Shown here: positions 15,723 through 23,645 of the stretch, one piece after another | How positions within the stretch are numbered: the first letter of the stretch is position 1 | Layout of the letters: each line of letters begins with the position of its first letter | From: JBFONV01 sp040779335 | Lineage (GTDB): Bacteria > Pseudomonadota > Gammaproteobacteria > Enterobacterales > Alteromonadaceae | Length of the DNA: 64,000 bases | Direction of reading: 5' to 3' | Assembly: GCA_040779335.1 (NCBI GenBank) | Contig: JBFONV010000007.1 | Location: 174,349 to 238,348, forward strand | The notes under the pieces: model-generated | What the model was told of the DNA's origin: nothing | Seen by the model: the letters and a program-made list of their open reading frames with translations, nothing else | Database searches by the model: none | Position numbers and translations under genes: made by a program

Positions 15723-16973
15723 TTAAAAGTAGATATGAAGGTTAAATTCGCCTTGCTGATAATCTGTCTTCATTTTCCATCCGCTTGTTTCACATATGCG
15801 CTCAATCAGATTAAGCCCCTGCCCAATTCCTGTACTGGAAAAACCTTTAACGCCGCTTTTTTGCGGCTGGTTTGGTACTAACTCTGCGGTATCATTTTTA
15901 AACGACATACCATCGGTACTGAGCGATATGTTTACATGTGTTTTGGTGGCGTATTGCACTATATTGGACAGTACATTATTTAACAGTATTTGTGCCAGGT
16001 TTTGATTGACCGTTTGAAACACATTCTCTTCTAGTTGTAACTCCAAGCTCAGCGCCTGACCTTTGTTTGAATGATTAAGTTCAAAGTGCTGCAATACCGT
16101 ATTCTCAATGAGCTCAGTTAAATTAACGCTAGCGGTTTGACTCGATTCGTTTCTCGCTAACGCCAGCAGAGTGTGGGTGATTTTCTCGAGTTCAAAATTG
16201 GCACGGTATATTTGATCAAATTCTTCACCACTTAACGTTTCAGATTTTTGATAATTGCTGATCACATTTTTGATCACGCTAATCGGTGTCCGAATTTCAT
16301 GGCTTACATCACGGGTGAAGTTAACTTCTCGTTTAAGGGCCGCTTGCAACTGACTAAAGCTTTGTTCAATTTTTGTTGCCAGCGTTCTTAATTCATTATT
16401 TGGGTAAGATAAGGCAAAGTTATTCGGGGTTGAGTTAACGGAAAATTGGCTAACTTCATCCGCAAGTACTTTAATCGGCTTAGTGATTCGCTTAGCAATC
16501 AAATAGGCTAAAGCTGACACTATAAGCGCTAGCAAGCTTGCGACAGCTATTAACCAAACAATAACAGTTGGCAGATAATCACGGCTTACCTCAAAGCCTG
16601 CCACGTCTGCCAGAAGCACATAATCAGTACTATCAAGTTCAACTACCTTGATATGCACGGTGCGATCGTTATCAAGGGTATATTCAATTTTTTGAGGGTT
16701 AAGCGCATAACCGCGAATAACCTGATTGGGTACAGTTTCCCAGTTTTTATGAAGCGTAATAAACCCAGAACGAGGCGAAGGTACCGTGCCTGTTTTTTGA
16801 AATGTCTGTTCAATGTAAGTAGCTTCTGACGCCACCAAACGGTTGAATATATTATCTTCAACCATCCAAGAATAGGCGAGAATTAAAAGGCTATAGATGA
16901 CCGTTAGTGTCACCGCCAACCCAACAACAAGGTAAGTGATAGCGGTGGGTAAACTGCGTTGTATTTTATCCAT
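15723..16973 (-). CDS. Membrane sensor histidine kinase
   Basis: A 416-residue kinase: TM1 at about residues 11-36, a 100-residue periplasmic sensor, TM2 at about 135-160, HAMP, then HisKA with FTRDVSHEIRTPIS carrying the phosphoacceptor His near 226. The compact HATPase domain has an N-box QILLNNVLSNIVQYA and a GIGQGLNL glycine box. It starts 8 bp after the response regulator stop, so the two form a cognate pair. The signal is unknown; the S41 peptidase at the head of the operon may be an input or output. Confidence 0.9.
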   Translation of the reverse strand: MDKIQRSLPTAITYLVVGLAVTLTVIYSLLILAYSWMVEDNIFNRLVASEATYIEQTFQKTGTVPSPRSGFITLHKNWETVPNQVIRGYALNPQKIEYTLDNDRTVHIKVVELDSTDYVLLADVAGFEVSRDYLPTVIVWLIAVASLLALIVSALAYLIAKRITKPIKVLADEVSQFSVNSTPNNFALSYPNNELRTLATKIEQSFSQLQAALKREVNFTRDVSHEIRTPISVIKNVISNYQKSETLSGEEFDQIYRANFELEKITHTLLALARNESSQTASVNLTELIENTVLQHFELNHSNKGQALSLELQLEENVFQTVNQNLAQILLNNVLSNIVQYATKTHVNISLSTDGMSFKNDTAELVPNQPQKSGVKGFSSTGIGQGLNLIERICETSGWKMKTDYQQGEFNLHIYF

Positions 16974-16981
16974 ATGTCTTT

Positions 16982-17668
16982 TTAATCTGGAACTTCCAAC
17001 TTAAAACCAATGCCATGTAAAGTTTTAATCATTGCATATTCAAAAGGCTTGTCTACTGCATTTCTTAGGGTGTATATATGGCTTCGAATAGCGTCTGTCT
17101 CTGGTAGTTCATCACCCCATATTTTTTCTGCTAAATAACGTTTGTTGACTGCATTAGGGTAGGCTTCTGCCAATAACTTTAAAATGGCAAAGTCAGTGAT
17201 CGACAACGAAATGTTTTGGTTATTTCTTGTCACCGTATGCTGCATAAAGTCGATGTTTAATTGGCCGATACTAATACTATTTGCTTTGTGCAATTGATTA
17301 CGTTTACCCAGCGCCAAGCAGCGCATATAAACTTCCTCTAGCGCAAACGGCTTGGTTAAGTAATCGTCAGCTCCTGCACCAAAACCATCGATTTTTTCTT
17401 CTAAACTATCCCTTGCCGTTAGCATCAACACAGGAATGTTTTTCTCAGAGGTTTGTTTGATGTGTTGGCAAATGTTGATCCCATCTGTATCCGGCAACAT
17501 AAGATCTAATATGACAATATCAAACCGTTCATTGGCAAGCAAGTTGAAGGCTGTTTTACCATCAGAGGCGAAATCAGTCACAAAACCTTTTGCAGCCAAA
17601 TAATTACTGAGCTGGGTCGAAATGTCGATATTGTCTTCAACAATCAGCACTGCATACGTTTCTGGCAT
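16982..17668 (-). CDS. OmpR/PhoB-family response regulator
   Basis: A 228-residue regulator with a receiver domain (acidic pocket VEDN at 10-13, phosphoacceptor Asp55 in VILDLMLPDTDG, Lys in YLTKPF) and a C-terminal winged-helix output domain with the AEKIWGDELPETDAIRSHIY recognition region. It lies 2 bp after the S41 peptidase stop and 8 bp before the kinase gene, a three-gene operon. Targets are unknown. Confidence 0.93.
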   Translation of the reverse strand: MPETYAVLIVEDNIDISTQLSNYLAAKGFVTDFASDGKTAFNLLANERFDIVILDLMLPDTDGINICQHIKQTSEKNIPVLMLTARDSLEEKIDGFGAGADDYLTKPFALEEVYMRCLALGKRNQLHKANSISIGQLNIDFMQHTVTRNNQNISLSITDFAILKLLAEAYPNAVNKRYLAEKIWGDELPETDAIRSHIYTLRNAVDKPFEYAMIKTLHGIGFKLEVPD

Positions 17669-17670
17669 AG

Positions 17671-19050
17671 TTATTTACTCGCTATCAGTGCTAAAACCCG
17701 TTCGATACCTGCATCTCGTTGAGATTTTATATCATCTGGGGAATTATAAGCAAGATGATGCGGTACGACGCCTTGGCGAGTTAAATCGCCACTTGGACGA
17801 ACCAAAGTACGTGTCGCAATATAAGCGCGTAATTGAGAATTTGGCAAGTTAAAAAGGTTGCCTTGTGCTGTTTGATTGGCAAACCCGCCAGTCGTTTCAC
17901 CAACTAATGTTGCTAATTGATTATCTTTCAATGTTGTCGCTAGCACGATAGCAGCAGAATAGCTTATCGAGCTGACAAGTAAGTAGGTATCGCCCTTGAA
18001 GTAATTAGCTATTGGCTTTTCCCAATCCGTCCACTCTTTATTGGTTATGTTACCTACTTCACCTTTATAGTTAAACCAACCACGATTATCTTGATTTAGC
18101 TTTTCACGAACAGATGAAACGAGACGAAACGGTTTATCAGCCAAATGGCGCGCTAAATATGTAACGGTGTCAGTGTTGCCTCCTGGATTGTCACGAATAT
18201 CAATAATGAGAGAGCTGATTTCGTCTTGCTTGATTTCGGTGAATGTTGCGTCAATAAAGTCTTCAAATTCATCTGGATCAATGTCAAAGTGCTCCAAGTA
18301 TAAATATCCAACCCCCGGTTTGATTATTTTGTAGTAATATGAATTGTTATTTGCCGTTGCTTTGATTTGCTGCCAGTTCTGTCCTTTATTAATTATCAAT
18401 GTCGAGGCAGAGTTGTTTTGTGTCATTTCAATTTCAAAATCATCAATAAAACCATAGACCGCCCAAAGAGCTAGCCTAAAGCGACTAGCAGTAACTTGTT
18501 CCCTTAATAGTCGAGTTTCACCTCCTACATATTGTTGTAGGGACTCAATCAACTCATTAGATGACACTCCGTTTATTTTATTTATCACGGTACCCGCAGT
18601 TAATGTGTCCATAGTGTTTGAATACGAGTGCTTAATAACAATGTCACCTGATCTAGAAATAACTACATCGAATGGAAACGTTAACTGACCTTTTTCTTTT
18701 AGCTTTTGCCATTCGTGATATGGCCAAATTAAAAAAGAGTGCCCATCATTAAACAGGTGATTAAGCTTACCTATGTGACGATAAAACCTAGTTCTAATCA
18801 TGGGTTTCGTTATTTCTTGCTTAACCTGATGGGCGGCTTGCGCCAACGAATCAATATTTGTATATGCAGACAATTCAGGGTGTCTAGCTAAAGCGCCTTT
18901 AATTAAATAATCAATATCTTGATGCATTTCTTCAACGGTGAGTTGCTTACTAACAATAGATGGGTCTTCTAAGTCAGGCATAATGTCCAAATGATTACCT
19001 TTACAGGCCGCTAAGATAAAAGTTATTAAAATAGAAAGGATTATTTTCAT
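17671..19050 (-). CDS. S41-family tail-specific peptidase, lipoprotein
   Basis: A 459-residue protein with a lipoprotein signal (MKIILSILITFILAAC, lipobox Cys16). It has a helical N-terminal part, a PDZ-like middle (VISRSGDIVIKHSY to INGVSSNELIESL), and the S41 catalytic region with IDIRDNPGGNTDT and VSSISYSAA, where the catalytic serine lies. It should act at the membrane or in the periplasm. It is the first gene of an operon with the response regulator (2 bp) and kinase, suggesting regulated surface proteolysis or processing. Confidence 0.87.
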   Translation of the reverse strand: MKIILSILITFILAACKGNHLDIMPDLEDPSIVSKQLTVEEMHQDIDYLIKGALARHPELSAYTNIDSLAQAAHQVKQEITKPMIRTRFYRHIGKLNHLFNDGHSFLIWPYHEWQKLKEKGQLTFPFDVVISRSGDIVIKHSYSNTMDTLTAGTVINKINGVSSNELIESLQQYVGGETRLLREQVTASRFRLALWAVYGFIDDFEIEMTQNNSASTLIINKGQNWQQIKATANNNSYYYKIIKPGVGYLYLEHFDIDPDEFEDFIDATFTEIKQDEISSLIIDIRDNPGGNTDTVTYLARHLADKPFRLVSSVREKLNQDNRGWFNYKGEVGNITNKEWTDWEKPIANYFKGDTYLLVSSISYSAAIVLATTLKDNQLATLVGETTGGFANQTAQGNLFNLPNSQLRAYIATRTLVRPSGDLTRQGVVPHHLAYNSPDDIKSQRDAGIERVLALIASK

Positions 19051-19316
19051 GATGGCTATTCACCGTTAAAGTTACATAGCTACAAGGTAACAATTTAATT
19101 GTGAAGCTTATGTGAAGAATATTAGTACTGACTATAAGTTTGAATAAACTAAAGTAGTCTAATTAAATCAAAGCCTCCTTTTCTATATCGGTTACTGCAT
19201 ACTTCCTTTTTGAAGAACGCGTTATCATTAAGTTTTCGTAGCATTTCTATTTGAGTACATGTTTTAATAACGGTATCTATTGGTGTCTTTGTTGAGATCT
19301 AACGTCTAATAACATT

Positions 19317-19637
19317 ATGAAAAATAAAATATCTCCAGAAACCCTACTCAAAGCGGAAAAAGTTGCAAAAGGCACTCAAAAGCCAGGTCAAACTAAAGAG
19401 CAAACTAAGTTGATCGCGCAAGGAATCGCTAAAGGCATTGCTGAGTATAAAAAGCAGCAAGGGAAGAAGGCTCGAGAGCTTGATAAACAAAGAAAGCAGA
19501 CGTTAAAACAACGTAATCACGATGAGTCTGAACCCCAATTAAATGAACCTTCGCCGAGAAACGTCAATATATTTCCGTGGAGTTTACTGGTTGTAAGTTG
19601 GTTGATTTTTATTACATATCTAGTCATAAAAGGCTAA
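19317..19637 (+). CDS. DUF2956 family small membrane protein
   Basis: A 106-residue protein typical of DUF2956. The conserved N-terminal half contains AKGTQKPGQTKEQTKLIAQG and a Lys/Gln-rich KKQQGKKARELDKQRKQ helix, and the C-terminus is a single membrane helix (about residues 84-104). Found in Vibrionales, Alteromonadales and relatives; function unknown. It stands alone. Confidence 0.85.
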   Translation: MKNKISPETLLKAEKVAKGTQKPGQTKEQTKLIAQGIAKGIAEYKKQQGKKARELDKQRKQTLKQRNHDESEPQLNEPSPRNVNIFPWSLLVVSWLIFITYLVIKG

Positions 19638-19837
19638 ATGGATTTTGATAGCCACAGCGGCAATATATTCAACCAATATTTATTTTACCTCTTTTGACAC
19701 CGTTTTTTGTTACATATCAGTAGCGCCAACCGACGCGCAAGCAAATAAAAAAGCTACAAATTTACCTGTTTATAAAACTAATTAATGTTTTTTACACTAG
19801 TATTACTGTATGTTTTAGTTACTATTCACGTACCTTT

Positions 19838-21031
19838 GTGAGCCATACCATACTGTTATTATCTCGTTTTGCAGTCATTCTTGTTAGTGGATTGATGATT
19901 TCTTTAAATGTGCAAGCCAAAGAGCAGGTTATATCCATTGCATATGGTTTAGAAAATTATAATTTCACTGCTTTATTTGCACGTTTTACTGAAGAAACGG
20001 GTATTAAAGTTTTCGATGCCTCCTTTAAAAACAATGAATTGAAAGCCGAATTGTTGCAACGTTCAAATATCGATAAATTACCCGATGTTGTTATTGTCCC
20101 CTCTGATTTTATTGGCCTTGAAGAAATAGATTTTAGTGAAGTTCCTGATACGCTTTTATCAAAACGTTTAACTGAAAAAGCTAAATCATCAGTGCAAATA
20201 GGCGATAAATATTTCGCTGTTCCTATAGTTTCTGGTAACCATTTGTTGCTTTATTACAATAAGGCGGTGATTAAATCGCCGGCGGATTCTTGGCAAAAAT
20301 TGCAGGAGCAACAAGCTCAATTAGCGGCTAATATTGATCTTATTGCCTGGAGTTACTATGAAATGTATTGGTTTATTCCATTTTTAGGAGCATTCCAAGA
20401 ATTTCCATATGTTAATGGTCAGCTCAACTTTAAGACTGCGGGCATGGAAAAAGCGTTAGTCTGGTATCACCAATTAGCTATTGACGGGATTGTCGATAAA
20501 AATTGTGACTATAAGTGCAGTGTTGATAAATTCACCAATAATCAATTGGCGTACACAATTAACGGGACATGGGCATTAAATTTATTCATGAATAAATTAG
20601 GTGACAACTTAGGGGTTGCTTTGCTACCTAGTTACGAAAACAAACCTATGTCTCCTTATTTCTCATCGCATGTTATAGCATTTCCTGCCAAAGGATTAAC
20701 GGGGGACAATGCTGAGGCACTAAAAATGTTCGCACAGTTTTTTCAACGTAAAGACATACAACAAGCAATGTGGGAGAGCATGCGCTCTATTCCCACTCAT
20801 AAAGAGATATTAAATGATATTACTCTAAGTGAAAAAGGCAATATTCAAATAATACTCAAGCAGTTAGATCTATCTGTTCCGCTACCCAATGAGCGTAATA
20901 TGGCCATTGTATGGGAAGCAATGTTAAAAGGTATGAATCGCTATCAAGGCGGTTTGTTTGACGCAAAGAAAGCAACGGAATATATGCATTATATAGCAGG
21001 TAAATCAATAGATCATGTCGAACAACAATAA
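19838..21031 (+). CDS. Periplasmic sugar-type solute-binding protein (ABC binding-protein fold)
   Basis: A 397-residue protein of the family 1 extracellular solute-binding type. It has a signal peptide (FAVILVSGLMISLNVQA) and the fold's landmarks DVVIVPSDF, YFAVPIVSGNHLLLYYNKAVI and YTINGTWALNLFM. The frame opens with GTG at 19838; no ATG is available upstream. There is no ABC permease or ATPase nearby. The gene overlaps the following hybrid kinase by 17 bp, so it probably works as a periplasmic ligand receptor for that kinase, not in transport. Confidence 0.82.
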   Translation: MSHTILLLSRFAVILVSGLMISLNVQAKEQVISIAYGLENYNFTALFARFTEETGIKVFDASFKNNELKAELLQRSNIDKLPDVVIVPSDFIGLEEIDFSEVPDTLLSKRLTEKAKSSVQIGDKYFAVPIVSGNHLLLYYNKAVIKSPADSWQKLQEQQAQLAANIDLIAWSYYEMYWFIPFLGAFQEFPYVNGQLNFKTAGMEKALVWYHQLAIDGIVDKNCDYKCSVDKFTNNQLAYTINGTWALNLFMNKLGDNLGVALLPSYENKPMSPYFSSHVIAFPAKGLTGDNAEALKMFAQFFQRKDIQQAMWESMRSIPTHKEILNDITLSEKGNIQIILKQLDLSVPLPNERNMAIVWEAMLKGMNRYQGGLFDAKKATEYMHYIAGKSIDHVEQQ

Positions 21032-23192
21032 CAGGGCATTGCCTAGTTTTAGAACCGAACTCAACATAAAAATGATGTTGTTAGTGCTTATACCTGTGTT
21101 ATTGAGTGCAATTTATTTGTCCTATAACGCTTATAAGCAAGCCATAGAGTTGGCTCAGGACGACATACAACGTCATGCAAGTTCTTTGGCTTTAGATATC
21201 AAAACTGAAATAACCGCGCAAAAGTATAATTTTTCCAGCCTGAGTAATAACAAAGTTTTGGGTGAAATTGCGGTTAATATACTTTATTCGCAGTATGCCT
21301 TTAATCAATTAAAAGACATCGTTTTAAGCTCACCGGCAATAGATGCCGCTTTTATTTCTGATGGTTCGGAGTTTATTATTGAAGGCTTTCCTCTTAAAAC
21401 GTTAACCATATCAGATCAGACTTTAACAGAGTTTGCTCATCGTATTATTGAACGGACAACAACAAAAACGGTTCCCCAATTATTTTATTTATCTAGTGAT
21501 AAAGCCGATTTAGCGAGCGATGGTTCAGGTTATTTTTTTATTGTTTTGCCGTTAAGGAGGCAATTGTCAAGTTTAGTTCAACCCTTTGAAAATACCGCGG
21601 CCCTATTTTTATTACTCAATCCTAAAAAGCTTTTTGCCGCGGACCGACAAGGAGAACTGTCCTCTCTAAAGCTGATGGTTAATGGACATGATTATTATGA
21701 CCATCTGTGGGTTGAAAATCATTTGTTATCAGTGCAAGAGTCCATTTTTTATGCTGAAGACGATGGTTTGGAGGTTTCTGTCGTTGTTGGGCAAGCATCG
21801 TCTAAATATACCGAAAAAGTGTGGTCATCTATAGGAGTAACTATCGCCTTTATTGCGGTGATGCTAATACTGGTTTTGGCATTTATGAAAAACTTTACTA
21901 CACGCTTAAATCGTCCCATCAAGATACTCGAATCACAAAGTAAACATTTTATTGATGGTGATTACTATATATCTACCGAGAATGTAGAGTTTTTAGAGTT
22001 AGAGAATTTAAAACAAACCCTTAATACTATGGCGCAAACCATTACCAAACAACTGCAGTCTTTAAAGCAAGAACGTAACAATGCAGAGGCATCAGAACGG
22101 ATGAAAGCACGTTTTTTAGCTAATATGAGCCATGAAATTAGAACGCCATTAAATGGGGTACATGGTTTGTTAAAAATGATCGCGTCTGAACCGCTTTCTG
22201 CCAATCAAAAAGCTTGGTTAGCAAATGCCAATAAATCAGCAAATTTATTGCTCTCGGTTGTCAATGATATTCTGGACTTTTCAAAGGTAGAGGAAGGTAA
22301 GGTTGCAATAGAAAATATTGCCCATGATTTAACTGAAACTATTGCTGCGATTGAATCGACGGGAAATACGCTAATAAAGGAGAAAAGTCTTCAATTTGAA
22401 GTTAAAAATCAGTTATCACATTCTTACTGGCTATGTGATCCTGCCCGCCTGTCACAAATATTGATCAATTTGGTGAGTAATGCGATTAAGTTTACGTCAG
22501 CGGGTAAAGTCACTTTTGTTGTCACGGAAAAAAATACCGACCAAGGTGACTTCTTGTTATTTTCGATTAACGATACCGGTATAGGTATCGCGCCGGAAAA
22601 AATGGATAAATTGTTTAATTCATTTGAGCAAGCGGATGTGTCAACTACGCGAAAATTCGGTGGTACTGGCTTAGGACTTGCTATTTCTAAACGGCTGGCG
22701 AATTTAATGGATGGAGACATTACTGTTAATAGCGAGCTTAACAAAGGCAGTACCTTTATTTTGACCTTGCCAATGAAAAGGGCAATAAAACCTGTTGAAA
22801 ATTCAGATAGTGAATTATTCACCCCTGACCTATCCCAATATCATATTTTGGTTGCCGAAGATAACAAGATTAATCGCATGATATTAGCTCATGCGTTAGA
22901 GCAAACCCATGCAAGCGTCACCTTTGTCGAAAATGGTCAATTAGCGCTGGATAAAACTGCAGAAATATCGCCGGATCTTATTTTAATGGACGTGCAAATG
23001 CCGGTAATGGACGGCGTTGAGGCGACTGAAAAAATTAGGGCTGCTGGATATCAAGGTCCCATCATAATGCAAACTGCCAATGTTTTAGATGAAGAAATAG
23101 CCAGCTATTTAAAAATTGGTGCCAATGCACACATTTCTAAGCCGATTGATGCGGATAAAATGTTTCAGGTCATGGTTGAATTATTGAGCTAA
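21015..23192 (+). CDS. Hybrid sensor histidine kinase/response regulator
   Basis: A 725-residue hybrid kinase. TM1 is at about residues 18-40, a large periplasmic sensor spans about 40-270, TM2 is near 275-297 and is followed by HAMP. HisKA carries His373 in LANMSHEIRTPLNG. The HATPase domain has GIGIAPE and GGTGLGLAIS boxes, and the C-terminal receiver has Asp659 in LMDVQMPVMDG. There is no Hpt domain, so phosphotransfer must go through another protein. The start overlaps the solute-binding protein gene, indicating a receptor-kinase pair. The stop lies 21 bp before the truncated tRNA-His copy that bounds the island. Confidence 0.93.
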   Translation: MSNNNNRALPSFRTELNIKMMLLVLIPVLLSAIYLSYNAYKQAIELAQDDIQRHASSLALDIKTEITAQKYNFSSLSNNKVLGEIAVNILYSQYAFNQLKDIVLSSPAIDAAFISDGSEFIIEGFPLKTLTISDQTLTEFAHRIIERTTTKTVPQLFYLSSDKADLASDGSGYFFIVLPLRRQLSSLVQPFENTAALFLLLNPKKLFAADRQGELSSLKLMVNGHDYYDHLWVENHLLSVQESIFYAEDDGLEVSVVVGQASSKYTEKVWSSIGVTIAFIAVMLILVLAFMKNFTTRLNRPIKILESQSKHFIDGDYYISTENVEFLELENLKQTLNTMAQTITKQLQSLKQERNNAEASERMKARFLANMSHEIRTPLNGVHGLLKMIASEPLSANQKAWLANANKSANLLLSVVNDILDFSKVEEGKVAIENIAHDLTETIAAIESTGNTLIKEKSLQFEVKNQLSHSYWLCDPARLSQILINLVSNAIKFTSAGKVTFVVTEKNTDQGDFLLFSINDTGIGIAPEKMDKLFNSFEQADVSTTRKFGGTGLGLAISKRLANLMDGDITVNSELNKGSTFILTLPMKRAIKPVENSDSELFTPDLSQYHILVAEDNKINRMILAHALEQTHASVTFVENGQLALDKTAEISPDLILMDVQMPVMDGVEATEKIRAAGYQGPIIMQTANVLDEEIASYLKIGANAHISKPIDADKMFQVMVELLS

Positions 23193-23212
23193 TCAGAATA
23201 ACAGAAAGAAAA

Positions 23213-23261
23213 ATGGGGTGGCTGAAGGGACTTGAACCCTCGACAACCGGAATCACAATCC
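23213..23261 (-). repeat. Attachment-site repeat: truncated 3' half of tRNA-His (distal att)
   Basis: 49 bp identical to 34836-34884, the 3' part of the intact tRNA-His gene from the anticodon stem to CCA, plus one flanking base. The sequences diverge immediately on both sides. This is not a functional tRNA because the 5' half is absent. It is best read as the far attachment site of an element integrated into tRNA-His. Confidence 0.85.
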
Positions 23262-23471
23262 TGTTGTCGGTATAGTATTTACTTGGATTAACGTATATCA
23301 AGCTAGATATTACGGGTGATGATCTTTTCACAGCTTGGATTTAGATGTAATTTATTAGCTTTGTAAACTCACAGAATAGTGCCAGAAAGTTATTTAGAGT
23401 TTAAAAAATCTATTTCTGTATGAGTATAAATCAATCATAATTTTTAACACGCTAAATAGTTATGGGCTTCA

Positions 23472-23555
23472 ATGAAGAACAAAGTAATACCAATTATTAT
23501 TCTATCTGGACTTTACTGCTTTTTATTTACAGTTGTAGCGGCTTTATTTTTATAG
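23472..23555 (+). CDS. Possible 27-residue single-span membrane peptide
   Basis: An ATG-started ORF encoding MKNKVIPIIILSGLYCFLFT followed by VVAALFL: two lysines and one hydrophobic helix. It lies in the 384-bp leader of the island between the att repeat and the large kinase-like gene. There is no clear ribosome site, and AT-rich DNA yields such ORFs by chance. The rest of this stretch holds nothing recognisable. Confidence 0.22.
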   Translation: MKNKVIPIIILSGLYCFLFTVVAALFL

Positions 23556-23645
23556 TTATTGTGAAATAGATATAATTGTAAATTAGTGCAATGAAGTTTA
23601 TAGTGTTGTAAATGTGGATCTATTTGATAAATATGGAAATTAAAT

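Noticed and set aside
23214..23261. A second tRNA-His gene
   Set aside because: Only the 3' part is present; the D arm and acceptor 5' strand are missing, so it is an att remnant.
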